64,000 bases of DNA from positions 5,322,902 to 5,386,901 of the forward strand of contig NC_087076.1 in the NCBI RefSeq assembly GCF_026151205.1, written 5' to 3'. The position numbers and the translations under genes were made by a program. The notes beneath the pieces were generated by a model. That model did no database searches. It was not told the origin of the DNA and worked only from the letters and a program-made list of their open reading frames with translations. Positions 44,086-54,836 of this stretch are shown one piece after another. The DNA is from Bolinopsis microptera. Its lineage: Eukaryota > Ctenophora > Tentaculata > Lobata > Bolinopsidae. The number at the start of each line of letters is the position of its first letter. Position 1 is the first letter of the stretch.

Positions 44086-46192
44086 GCTCAGATGACGAGG
44101 GCTGCCAAACCAGCCCAAGATATGCAACCAATTGGGTTGGATGGGAAGGTTCAGATCAAGGTCTATGACAGCAGTTTGGGTAAGTTTGTTTTCCGGACAA
44201 AGGGGCGCCTGGAAAGGTCCCGAGAAGATCTATGGCCATGAACTAAGAACTCCTTTTTATCAGGATCAAATCATGAGGGCTGCTAAACCACCCCAAAATA
44301 TGCAACCAATTGGGTTGGATGGGAAGGTTCAGATCAAGGTCTATGACAGCAAATGGGGTAAGTTTGTTTTCCGGACAAAGGGGCGCCTGGAAAGGTCCCG
44401 AGAAGATCTATGGCCATGAAGTAAGAACTCCTTTTTATCAGGATCAAATCATGAGGGCTGCTAAACCAGCCCAAGATATGCAACCAATTGGGTTGGATGG
44501 GAAGGTTCAGATCAAGGTATATGATAGCAATTTGGGTAATTTTGTTTTCAAGACAAAAGGGCGCCTGGAAAGGTCCCGAGAAGATCTATGGCCATGAACT
44601 ATGAACTCCTTTTTATCAGGATCAAATCATGAGGGCTGCTAAACCAGCCCAAGATATGCAACCAATTGGGTTGGATGGGAAGGTTCAGATCAAGGTCTAT
44701 AACAGCAATTTGGGTAAGTTTGTTTTCAAGACAAAAGGGCGCCTGGAAAGGTCCCGAGAAGATCAATGGCAATGAACTAAGAACTCCTTTTTATCAGGAT
44801 CAAATCACGAGGGCTGCTAAACCAGCCCAAGATATGCAACCAATTGGGTTGGATGGGAAGGTTCAGATCAAGGTATATAACAGCAATTTGGGTAAGTTTG
44901 TTTTCAAGTCAAAAGGGCGCCTGGAAAGGTCCCGAGAAGATCTATGGCCATGAACTAAGAACTCCTTTTTATCAGGATCAAATCATGACGGCTGCCAAAC
45001 CAGCCCAAGATATGCAACCAATTGGGTTGGATGGGAAGGTTCAGATCAAGGTCTATGACAGCAATTTGGGTAAGTTTGTTTTCAAGACAAAAGGGCGCCT
45101 GGAAAGGTCCCGAGAAGATCTATGGCCATGAACTAAGAACTCTTTTTTATCAGGATCAAATCATGAGGGCTGCCAAACCAGCCCAAGATATGCAATCAAT
45201 TGGGTTGGATGGGAAGGTTCAGATCAAGGTCTATGACAGCAACTTGGGTAAGTTTGTTTTCAAGACAAAAGGGCGCCTGGAAAGGTCCCGAGAAGATCTA
45301 TGGCCATGAACTAAGAACTCCTTTTTATCAGGATCAAATCATCGGGCTGCTAAACCAGCCCAAGATATGCAACCAATTGGGTTGGATGGGAAGGTTCAGA
45401 TCAAGGTATATGATAGCAATTTGGGTAAGTTTGTTTTCAAGACAAAAGGGCGCCTGGAAAGGTCCCGAGAAGATCTATGGCCATGAACTAAGAACTCCTT
45501 TTTATCAGGATCAAATCATGAGGGCTGCTAAACCAGCCCAAGATATGCAACCAATTGGGTTGGATGGGAAGGTTCAGATCAAGGTACATGATAGCAATTT
45601 GGGTGAGTTTGTTTTCAAGACAAAAGGGCGCCTGGAAAGGTCCCGAGAAGATCTATGGCCATGAACTAAGAACTCCTTTTTATCAGGATCAAATCATGAG
45701 GGCTGCTAAACCAGCCCAAGATATGCAACCAATTGGGTTGGATGGGAAGGTTCAGATCAAGGTCTATGACAGCAATTTGGGTAAGTTTGTTTTCAAGACA
45801 AAAGGGCGCCTGGAAAGGTCCCGAGAAGATCTATGGCCATGAACTAAGAACTCTTTTTTATCAGGATCAAATCATGAGGGCTGCCAAACCAGCCCAAGAT
45901 ATGCAACCAATTGGGTTGGATGGGAAGGTTCAGATCAAGGTCTATGACAGCAATTTGGGTAAGTTTGTTTTCAAGACAAAAGGGCGCCTGGAAAGGTCCC
46001 GAGAAGATCTATGGCCATGAACTAAGAACTCCTTTTTATCAGGATCAAATCATGAGGGCTGCTAAACCAGCCCAAGATATGCAACCAATTGGGTTGGATG
46101 GGAAGGTTCAGATCAAGGTATGTGATAGCAAAGTGGGTATGTTTGTTTTCCGGACAAAGGGGCGCCTGAAAAGGTCCCGAGTTTTGAAATAG
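44086..46192 (+). repeat. Tandem array of 12 exon-like 178-bp units
   Basis: Unit starts: 44,086, 44,264, 44,442, 44,620, 44,798, 44,976, 45,154, 45,332, 45,509, 45,687, 45,865 and 46,043 (one is 177 bp; the last is cut at a stop codon). Each begins after TTTTATCAG (first: TTAAACCAG), encodes AAKPAQDMQPIGLDGKVQIK, and has possible donors at AAG|GT and GG|GTAAGT. Units 1, 2 and 12 have TTTTCCGGACAAAGG; inner units TTTTCAAGACAAAAGG. The final unit ends KGRLKRSRVLK and stop instead of RSREDLWP, so the array looks like a duplicated last exon. Copy B has 3 units. The 95-codon ORFs here are frame-crossing products of the 178-bp period. Confidence 0.9.
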
Positions 46193-46454
46193 TATTGAAA
46201 TAATTTCTATTTAATCTTCTTGTTGAGTTATCTAAGTTTGTTTATTATTAGTAATATTTTTGAGATACTCTACAATCACCGTTAACCTTCAACACAAAGG
46301 CCTGACGATCATTGAATTGGTTCTGTTACCTGGTTACCCACTTCTAACACATTGAAGAACACGTTTATAAATGAGACTGGTTAAAGCCTAATTTGATTGA
46401 AAGACAGCAGCTTACGTCATCGTTATTGATTTGTGATTCGCTTGCTATTGTACA

Positions 46455-46694
46455 ATGGACCACTTTGTTAAACGGCCTGCAGACAAACCGGCTGGACCTT
46501 CGTCTAGTAAACGGTCGAACGTTTCGAAACAGGGCAATGTTACTGCTTCCGAAACAGGGCACTGTACAACTGCTTCCGTTAAGAGTGGCTAAATTTGTAA
46601 AGCAACGTTTTACGCTGATCATAATGGGAATTTATTCTGTAGAGCATGTAACATCGTCATAGATCACATAAGGAAGAACACAGTAGAGCGGCAT
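46455..46694 (+). pseudogene. BED/CGGBP1-like zinc-finger fragment, copy A
   Basis: From ATG at 46,455 the frame reads MDHFVKRPADKPAG and a Ser/Thr-rich linker, an in-frame TAA, then LFCRACNIVIDHIRKNTVER followed by H. C..C...(I/V)...RK.TV..H is the C2H2 finger found in CGGBP1-like, hAT-derived proteins. The fragment is cut by an insertion at 46,695 and continues at 47,536 (LKTNV). In copy B the equivalent is cut by a different insertion. Confidence 0.5.
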
Positions 46695-47520
46695 AACGAG
46701 AATCAAAATGTACATTAACGGGATTGTCCTGAAACATTTCTAAAGGACAAAGCGGCAATCCAAGTTCTCCTAAACGGATCACTCGGTAAGTCCCTTTCAA
46801 AACTGAAAATTCAGGATGTCGATTTCAAAATCATAAACTTTCAAGAATTCGAATACCTCAAAAAGCTCACACCCTACCTAATACCAAAAAGCTCACACCC
46901 TTGTCCATCAGGTAAATTTATGAGTCCCAACGAAATAATGAAAAATTTCATTAACCGAACAGGGAGCATGGAAGAAGAAAATAAATGTTATCAAAACTAA
47001 AAAAACCAAAAATTCTCGGCTATGATATCACGCCAATAACATCCAAAACACTATGCATAAGTACTGCTAGTTCAAGCGCATTAACCATATACAAAGGACC
47101 TCAAAAAGTGCAACCACTCAAAATGCGAGCGCAAAAGACGCGCGCAGCAAAACAACAAACATCAAGCACAGTACATATCGAGAAACACTTAGCGGAGCTG
47201 TTAGCCAGATAACAGTGGAAGTGGTAGTTTCTTGCATTATCAAACCAAACTTTCCGGGAGGCTGTTTCGACAGTTAACTTTCTATCGACTCAGAAAGTCC
47301 CCCGATGATGGAACATATGGCAGATACTATCAGGGGTATCGCCGTTCCACCGGGTCATAACAGCAATGTTATGTCTATTTGGTTCGTGCCGGCTCAGCGA
47401 GTCCCCATCCCAGCCGAGCTTTCGGTACACCTCCTCCAAGAGACGTTAGCCACAAGGCGGACGTAGCCTCCCCCCAATCCCGGGGAGGTAGAGTGAGCGC
47501 CAATCCACAAAAAAAAACAA
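46695..47520 (+). mobile_element. Poly(A)-tailed retroposon, 15-bp target duplication
   Basis: Bracketed by ACAGTAGAGCGGCAT at 46,680-46,694 and 47,521-47,535; copy B has the empty site (ACAGTAGAGCAGCAT). The right end is an A-rich tail (CACAAAAAAAAACAA). Inside, a frame open at 46,719-47,000 reads KDKAAIQVLLNGSLGK and KIINFQEFEYLKKLTPYL, and an overlapping frame (46,985-47,212) continues with KKPKILGYDITPIT and a basic end. Together they look like one protein with a frameshift, possibly a LINE ORF1-type product. No reverse transcriptase present. Confidence 0.7.
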
Positions 47521-47602
47521 ACAGTAGAGCGGCATTTGAAAACGAATGTAAATTATTTTATTTATCAGGTGAACAATTGTTGTGTTAGGTAGTATTTATA
47601 TA

Positions 47603-47982
47603 GGGGGGGAGCCAAGTGGATATTTGTAGATATTTGTAGATTAATGTAGAATGGATAATCCACGAAAAAAGTGGATGACATTCTACAAATTTATACATTT
47701 ATCTCCAAAAATTCAGTAGAATTTCTGGGCACATATTTGAGATTACATTTTTTGTAGATAAATGTAGATATTTGTAGATTATTGTCAATGGATAATTCAC
47801 GAAAATTCTACAAATTCTACAAATTTATCTCCAAAAATTCAGTAGAATTTCTGGGCACATATTTGAGATATACATTTTTTGTAGATAAATGTAGATATTT
47901 GTAGATTATTGTAATGGATAATTCACGAAAAAAGTGGATGACATTATCCAAATATCTACAAATATCCACTTGGCTCCCCCCC
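47603..47982. mobile_element. G7/C7-ended foldback element
   Basis: Starts GGGGGGGAGCCAAGTGGATA and ends with its inverse, flanked by TATATA on both sides. The interior repeats TGTAGATATTTGTAGAT and CTACAAATTTAT motifs, and GTGGAT...ATCCAC pairs give further stems. Absent from copy B. 380 bp, non-coding. Confidence 0.8.
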
Positions 47983-48613
47983 TATATAGTATTTTATATA
48001 ATAGTATTGTTAACATAATTAACCATTGTTTTATCCCTTTTAGCAAGTTGAGTATAGGAAGTGTGTGTTTCCCTTGTTCCCTCTCCTAGAACATAACTTG
48101 CTCAAGGAAAAGAATGAGTTTCTACACGAATTTTCCCATACCATATCTCGGAAAAAGCCAGTTCATCTCTGAGTGGTGCCAGACTTTGTAGCATCCACAA
48201 CCATGCTCAAAATGGATGATACTCAAAGAATTCAATTGCTACCTATATACGTTTCAAGGACTCCGAGGGAGAAGAGTTATTTGTATTTCTATTTGACATT
48301 ATATATATTCTGAAAACGTGAAAAACACGTTTACAAATAAGACTGGTTAAAACTTAATTTGATTGAAAGTTATAACAGCAGCAGTTGAGACACCATAATA
48401 TTGTATCTCTGAGAGTTGCCGATATTGACAGCAACTCTCACGGCTAAGCCTATTGCTTCTGCAATTTACTTACAAGGTAAGAGTTAAGTAAAAAACACGT
48501 GTAAACAGGGCGTTTAGGAAGCTGGTTAAATTGGAACTTGTAGAGCTGGATAGTTGTGGACGGTGCAAGAGTACCATACTAGCAGGACACACAGGTTACC
48601 ATACGAGGGTGAG

Positions 48614-48621
48614 TATAAATA
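48614..48621 (+). promoter_or_regulatory. TATA box upstream of conserved exon, copy A
   Basis: TATAAATA in GGGTGAGTATAAATACATGG, conserved at 56,344 in copy B. An initiator-like ATCAACCTCACTTCC lies about 30 bp downstream. The next ATG (48,694) is about 80 bp away. Confidence 0.45.
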
Positions 48622-48737
48622 CATGGAGAGTGGATGATAGAACATCAACCTCACTTCCACATTTGCTTCTTATTGTTTGTTACAACTCTACAAAATGACA
48701 GTCACCTACACAAAGCTACGGCACCCTAGCTAAGTTT

Positions 48738-48851
48738 ATGTACATGAGGATCACAGTCACCACAGCTGTATGTTTCGGGTTGGACACTATGCGATACAAT
48801 GTTTGGGACCGGAAGATGAGACGCATCGCCAGAAAACTTGAAGGACAAAAC
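48738..48851 (+). CDS. Exon encoding MRIT...VWDRKMRRIARKLEGQ, copy A
   Basis: The frame MYMRITVTTAVCFGLDTMRY then NVWDRKMRRIARKLEGQN ends at donor AAAAC|GTAAGT. Compared with copy B (56,474-56,548), the five substitutions over 75 bases of this frame are four silent third-position changes plus one Val/Ile change, which supports this frame over the other two. Copy B diverges after VWD. No family recognised. Confidence 0.45.
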
Positions 48852-48953
48852 GTAAGTATCATTGATCTTTATGTCTATTTAAACTCTGTAAAGTGAGAAT
48901 ATTTAGTAACTATGGATCTTTCTAAATCATACAATAAACCTAGTTTTTAAGGA

Positions 48954-49241
48954 TCATTTTTTGGAAAAAGGAAATTCTACACTGCTGTAAAGATACTGGA
49001 TCCAACCATAACCATTAAAAAAGTTGAAAAATTCCTAAAAACACTATTATATCTACCCAGACCTGTGAGAAAACCTAAATTCTACAGAAAAGTTTATACA
49101 AAGGGCATAAATTATTTAAGGCAAGCAGACTTGTTGTTTCATGATAAATATTGGAGAACTCTTAAAGGTTATCGTTATTGTTCCCATTGTTGTTTTGGGA
49201 TTGATATTAAGTTGGAGCTAGCTGGACAGACGCACAGGTAA
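48954..49241 (+). pseudogene. Integrase-like fragment (Polinton/F54H12.3 type), copy 1
   Basis: Reads GSFFGKRKFYTAVKILDP, KKVEKFLKTLLYLPRPVRKP, FYRKVYTKGINYLRQADLLF and LKGYRYCSHCCFGIDIK. The order GS..G...FY.A, V..FL, .PVR..F.R..V...GI...QADL, and N/KGYRY....ID matches the lead-in and first catalytic Asp (QADL) of integrases in Polinton-like and F54H12.3-like proteins. Only this part is present. A second copy is at 59,484-59,782. Confidence 0.5.
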
Positions 49242-49423
49242 CGATATATCTGCTATATATGTGCCCCAGTGTTAAACAAGGAACTGAAACCGAGGGGTTT
49301 CGTTCAGGTCCCTCACACTTTTGTTTCTGCTTGGTTTAATATACCGTTATAATAATGACTTAAATATAAAGTTATGAATAAACATGAAATGTAATTGATC
49401 TTAAAACATTTAACAATCAGTAG

Positions 49424-49639
49424 TTTACATGCGACGAGTGCGATAAGATTGAGGGGGAGAATATGCAGACATACTTCAAGGAGCAGGTGACAATCACAAA
49501 GATCACAAACAACCAGTGGCAGTATAGCAAGAGCTGTCAAGTTGAATTTGCATTCGGAGAGGAGACATGGAGGACACAGTTGGTGTTTGAAAAAGAGCCC
49601 CTCTATGACGAGCTTCAAGAGATTGAGGAGGGGATATAA
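49424..49639 (+). CDS. Unrecognised coding exon, acidic C-terminus
   Basis: 71 codons open from an acceptor-like AATCAGTAG, reading FTCDECDKIEGENMQTYFKE, QVTITKITNNQWQY and EFAFGEETWRTQLVFEKE, ending ELQEIEEGI and stop. It lacks an ATG at the start, so it looks like a last exon. Residue composition is protein-like and the opposite-strand ORF is its shadow. It sits between an integrase-like fragment and block B. Family unknown; a CXXC pair is near the start. Confidence 0.45.
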   Translation, partial: FTCDECDKIEGENMQTYFKEQVTITKITNNQWQYSKSCQVEFAFGEETWRTQLVFEKEPLYDELQEIEEGI

Positions 49640-50210
49640 GGACGGTGAAGCGGTGGAAGGATTATTATCTGGAGATGATCACACCATTAAGCATTAAATT
49701 ATGTAATTGATTTTTATTTGGCTATTATTATATATCTCAACTATTTGTTTCTATACTGTTTAAAAAAAATTGTTTCTATACTATTTAAAGCATAGCACCA
49801 AAAGTAAACCTTATGTCATAACCAATCACTAACCGCCTTACATCTCAGTTGTACCTCAACATGACTTCTTGACCTCTAACTACCAAGACTGGGTTCTCTA
49901 CCAAAAACGCTCCATCAAGCATCGAAGTCCTCACTACTTGGTGATTTTTATCACCCAAACATAGAAAGAATTACACCATTAAGCATTATGTAATTGTTTT
50001 TTATTTAGTTATTATTATATCTTCACTATTTGTTTATCTTTAAAAAAATTACTGACCTCAGCCTTTTGGTTTTAAAACCCGTAATATCGATAACTATAGT
50101 CGGAATGTCATGGCACTTGTTATATATTATAATGTATCATTATCCTATCTTATATATCGGTATATATTGATGATATATTCTATTTATAAGGTCTTCATGA
50201 CTAGATAAGT

Positions 50211-50310
50211 CCTCCTCCTCAGTTCGCGTTCTTAGTCTTACTCCTCCACAGCCCTCCTCCTCCTCCTCAGTCCCCTCCTCAGTCCCCCTCATCCTTTTCC
50301 TCTCTTTCAT
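50211..50310. repeat. CTCCTC-rich low-complexity tract
   Basis: CCTCCTCCTCAGTCCCCTCC-type repeats at the position where copy A has the TGGCGACGAG leader. No gene. Confidence 0.8.
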
Positions 50311-50649
50311 CTCTCAATAATTTGTTTAATTTATAATTATTGTTGCTGTTATTGTTTATACAATTTATTGTTATACTAAAATGTTTTAAACGCATTTAAG
50401 TCTGACTCAAAATGTGCTCAAGAATCTTTTAGTTTAACAGAGTTTTACTCTCCAGTAATATGGATATTGTTACATGATATTTTTCATAAATAAATTGATT
50501 TTCATCCCTTATTAAAAAATGTGTAGACTATTCTTAGTACCCTATTTTCTGAAAACGGACAAAATTGAACGGACAAAGACGGACAATAAATAACATGATC
50601 CCCCCCCTTACTGATAATCTTCAATTTATTGTTATTGAATTTCACAGTG

Positions 50650-51495
50650 ATGAATAAGATGGTGAATACTAAAGCAGCTGTCCCTGCATCTTGTACCCCT
50701 AAAAGAAAAAGACCAACTGAGACGAAAAAATCGCCTCAAAGGAAAGGAACTAACACTACCCCCAAAAAAGTAACCAAGGTTATTAAAATAATATCTTTAA
50801 TTTATTTTTTAACTTTTTTGAGATCACAAAAATGTAAGCAAATTCTTGATTGTAATATAACCAATTCTTTATAAATTGAAGTATGGCTTCAACATTTAAT
50901 TTGTGTGCATATAATTATATTGTAATTTATTTATTATTCAAATTAGGTGACACTCCTAAACGTCAAGAGACACCCGAAAGAAAAGTTAAACAGCCTAAAA
51001 CGAATGGTGAGATTGAAGTTTCTTTAAGTTAACTGAATTATCTGCTCCCCAGTGCAGTTGTTTAATGTCCAATGTCATTAATCATGATTATAACGCAGTT
51101 GTAACATTGTTTTAATTCAATTAATTATAGGATGTGACAAAAAAGGCATTCGAGTGACTTAAATAAATAATAGAACGAGAAATCTAATTGACAACACCTG
51201 CTTCCTGTAAAATGTCAATTTTTAGATTCTACTTATACACCTAACATTATTTACTCCCCCACTTCTAGTAACCTCTGCTGTACGGACAAATCCTACACTG
51301 GAACTGAGACACCATGGAGGAAGAGAACTAGAGTAGTATAAGAAGATACTCGGGAGAGCAGGAAGAATTATTAGGGATCTCAGAGTAGAGATAGAATACT
51401 ACGCGGAGCTGCGGGCAACGAATAACTGGAAAATAATGGATATCCAGCCAGTCTACTCTTATCAAGACAGCCCAGCATCCCCCACCTCTCAATAG
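50650..51495 (+). pseudogene. Three-exon small basic/helical protein gene, copy B
   Basis: Same exon order as 35,674-36,571. Exon 1 (from 50,650) reads MNKMVNTKAAVPASC; exon 2 TPKRQETPERKVKQPKTN; exon 3 (51,269-51,495) RAGRIIRDLRVEIEYYAE and ends MDIQPVYSYQDSPASPTSQ then stop. That tail resembles MDTQP...SPTSPST of the coiled-coil ORFs, so B keeps the better C-terminus. A TAG in GAGTAGTATAAG interrupts exon 3 and one missing A alters the exon-1 junction phase. Possibly spliced around, but more likely decayed. Confidence 0.5.
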
Positions 51496-52424
51496 ACTTT
51501 CTAAAAGGACTACAGATCCCCTGAGATTTTTATTTATTTATTTTTGTATGAATTGAGTTTATACGCTACACCTTAAACAGAAGAAGGGTCGGAACTGATG
51601 GAGTCACAAAGACCTACTGCACTGGGTCTGTGTTGTCAGGCTCGAATGGTGCTTCTACCACTCCAGACTGAGTACTTTCACTACCGCATTTTTCAGTGTC
51701 ATGGTATGTGTGTCTACAGTGTCTACTTATATAACTATTCGGTACAATAAATAACAAGTAATCTACAGATCTCTTTCAGAATTAAACTGTATGATTTAAC
51801 ACAAGTTTTAAATGGGGGGACGGGGAAATATAGGCTATCTAGCAATCGCCTGCGCTATGTTCTAAGATTGACCAGGATCAGGATTAGTGCTAGTTGAATC
51901 AACTTTTAAACTAAAGCGTATGCGCTCCAAAAGCATGAACCATCCCGAGGAACCTTCAGGTAAAGAAAAATGTCATCAAATGATATATGGGCCCGTAATC
52001 TGTATACTTTTTCGTTCTTTGCCCGTATACCTTTCTGTTGTTTGCTCATCAAAACGTCGATTTATTCAATAATATATTATAAACTATTACAGGATCTCAG
52101 ATGGTCATCAGCTCTTTTACACCGCGCCGGTTTAGGACAGCTGACATTCTGGCTGCATGAGCTCCTGGCGCAACAACAGGGATCGGGCACCCCTGTACAG
52201 TAGAAGAGTACAGCCTTGAACGGCGTGAGTTCGTGAAGACTGAGGGGACACTGGAAATTACTGACGTTAGTCTGGGAAGGGGAGGGTACAGAAGGGTGTC
52301 AAAGGGCCGGGTAGGTTGCTGCGAGGTGACGAAATCATGGATGTAGTAGTGTCAGAGGCTAATCATCACTTGATGCAAGATCTTGGGAAACAGAACAAGC
52401 AAAAATTCGCTACGGAGACGGAGA

Positions 52425-52585
52425 AAGGGAAACTTTGTGCCTCAAATTTACAACGTCTATATTTCGCTCACTGGGGCATAACAATTATGCTTACCTGATG
52501 GTAAAACGTCAGATCACCATGAGAAGCATCCTCCCCGAAACAGCAGCCTATGATAACGTTCAAAACACCTATGAAAGTTCATAGA
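52425..52585 (+). pseudogene. Degenerate exon, DUF6589-like, copy B
   Basis: Reads YGDGERETLCLKFTTSIFRS, LGHNNYAYLMVK and MRSILPETAAYDNV in one frame. Upstream a frame from 52,334 reads MDVVVSEANHHLMQDLGKQN. Family assignment is from memory and weak. Confidence 0.3.
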
Positions 52586-53056
52586 TCTTATAAGTCTTCG
52601 TTACTGCTTCATATAATGTATTTTTAATTGTATTGATGATTTATAAATCAATATTATTATAGGATCATTTTGGAATTTGCCAAAATAACAATTTTTGTCA
52701 TAGTCTAACACTTTATTACAACAATGAATCGGTGGACACAGTAAAGATAGACGACTGATAAGAAAGGACCGTGAAGAAGGACGTGGAGAGAGAAGAAGAC
52801 AAAGAGATGCGTAGAGGAGATCGCGAGAAGTGGAGCCCTAATGGCAATAGACTTGATAGACTGGTTAGATTCTAATCTTGATTAACGTTGTTTTCTAGAT
52901 TATAAGTTTTATATGCATGTCAGTATTTGTCCAGTATTTTTGGGGTTGTTTGTGAAGATTGCAGATCCGTGGTTAGCAAAATAAATACATTGTTTTGCTA
53001 TTTACTAATATTTACATATTTACTAATAATACATAATATTTACAAAATATGTTGGA

Positions 53057-53146
53057 GAAATGATGACCGATCTCAATTGAGCCTACAACTCATAAACATA
53101 GCTTCAGATTATCTGTCACAAGAGTCCCAAGAGCGCTATACTCTAT
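53057..53146 (+). pseudogene. Terminal exon fragment, copy 3 of 4
   Basis: The clearest of four copies: RNDDRSQLSLQLINIAS then DYLSQESQERYTL and stop. Compare 40,501, 42,690 and 56,968. Confidence 0.5.
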
Positions 53147-53472
53147 AATCATGTCACTCGTAAGATCACGTGTTAGTTATAAGTTCAATATAAAAGTATA
53201 AAATATTATGGACATGTAGTCGTCGGGTCTCAAATCAGACGAGACGACATTTTTTAATTTTATTATTCAATTTATTCATTCACTTCAATTTATCAATTCA
53301 AATAACAGGTGACAGTGGAGCTTGAGAAAACAATAGAGGGCAGGTATATTTTGATATCATTTATTCGGATATTAATTTGATTGATTGATTGTGTAATGAA
53401 TTGGTGGTATATGATAGAACTGTATTCCTCAAATGTCTTTAAAGCAAAGTACCTCAAGTAAATCTACCACGA

Positions 53473-53670
53473 ATGGAGACGAGAAATGTTAACCCCTTCA
53501 TAGAAGTACTTACGAAGTCGAGCAACATCCGTGAATGGTTTGAACGACGTTCTTCTTAGCCTCCGGTAACCGCTGCTAACAAGAAGGAGATAGCTGTTTT
53601 TATAAACTCTGTTGACGGAGAGATTTATTCGCTGATCAGATCTCTTGTTAACCGAGACAATTGTTACAGG
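53473..53670 (+). pseudogene. Gag-like N-terminal fragment, copy B
   Basis: The start ATGGAGACGAGAAATG preserves the M-x-T-R start and a TGG-GACGAG primer-site-like sequence. NPFIEVLTKSSNIREWFER is intact, then a deletion of about 56 bp relative to copy A removes YEFYLDVINLT. The later AVFINSVDGEIYSLIRSL is readable in another frame, ending at donor-like TTACAG|GTATTA. Confidence 0.5.
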
Positions 53671-53775
53671 TATTATAATATCATATTATGTATACAGAAT
53701 ATACTGATGGGAGTCACATATAAATAAAGTGACACAAGTTAAATTAAGATACTGCCTTTGGCTCTCTTTCACCAG

Positions 53776-54289
53776 GCTCAGATGATGGGGGCTGCCAAAC
53801 CAGCTAAAGATATGCTATTGGTCTGGACGGAAAGGTTCAGATAAGGGTCTATGACAGCAATTTGGGTAAGTTTGTTTTCAAGACAAAAGGGCGCCTGGAA
53901 AGGTCCCGAGAAGATCTATGGCCATGAACTAAGAACTCCTTTTTATCAGGATCAAATCATGAGGGCTGCAGCTGCCAAAGCAGCCCAAGATATGCAACCA
54001 ATTGGGTCGGATGGGAAGGTTCAGATCAAGGTATATGATAGCAAATTGGGTAAGTTTGTTTTCAAGACAAAAGGGCGCCTGGATAGGTCCCAAGAAGATC
54101 TTATGGCCATGAACTAAGAAATCCTTTTTATCAGGATCAAATCATGAGGGCTACCAAACCAGCCCAAGATATGCAACCAATTGGGTTGGATGGGAAGGTT
54201 CAGATCAAGGTATATGATAGCAAATTGGGTAAGTTTGTTTTCCGGACAAATGGGCGCCTGAAAAGGTCCAGAGTTTTGAAACAGTATTG
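53776..54289 (+). repeat. 178-bp exon-like array, copy B (3 units)
   Basis: Units start at 53,776, 53,950 and 54,135. The first follows TTTCACCAG, the others TTTTATCAG. The second has an in-frame GCTGCA insertion. The last has TTTTCCGGACAAATGG and the run-out KGRLKRSRVLKQY and stop, like the last unit of copy A. It represents a shorter, perhaps more ancestral array. Confidence 0.85.
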
Positions 54290-54836
54290 AAATAATTTCT
54301 ATTTAATCTTCTTGTTGAGTTATCTAAGTTTGTTTATTATTAGTAATATTGATGAGATACTCTACAATCACTGGTAACCTTTAACACAGAAGCCTGATGA
54401 TCATTGAATTGGTTCTGTTACTTGGTTACCCACCTCTAACACATTGAAGTCAAGAACACGTTTATAAATGAGGCTGGTTAAAACCTAATTTGATTGAAAG
54501 ACAGCAGCTTACGTCATCGTTATTGATTTGTGATTCGCTTGTTATTGTAAGAAGAACATCATCATCAGGAGTAGTAGTTTTAATTTAATAGTAGTTTAAT
54601 CTAATAGTAAAAAGACATTATTTAGTTTAGTATTGAAATGTGTATCAGTTAGAGCAGTGTGAGTAGCTGAGTCACACCAATCACCTTTTAATCACTCATT
54701 CACTATTTGAGGGTGAGTACATAGAGTAACAAGGTTACATTTGAAACACCATTTATTTGTATAACCTCTTTATTCATCTAATTTGTATTTATAATAATTG
54801 TGTATTATTTGTTATTTAATTAACCCAACAACAGGG

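Larger units (their letters stand above)
35137..48851 (+). repeat. Composite duplicated block, copy A
   Basis: Shares a long colinear series of segments with copy B (49,817-56,550): AACCAATCACTAAC near the start, the three-exon gene, a TATATAACTATTCGG segment, Gag-like ORF, 178-bp array, zinc-finger fragment and TATA-driven exon. Copy A has extra insertions at 43,075-43,674, 46,695-47,520 and 47,603-47,982, a low-quality stretch (36,950-40,500) and 1.4 kb of unique sequence after it. Confidence 0.8.

Noticed and set aside
44132-46192. Nine or more separate 95-codon genes
   Set aside because: Each ORF begins in one frame of a 178-bp unit and ends in another frame of the next; they are products of the repeat period, not independent genes.
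46393-46662. 89-codon ORF as a gene
   Set aside because: Another frame (from 46,455) contains the recognisable zinc-finger pattern; this ORF is its shadow.
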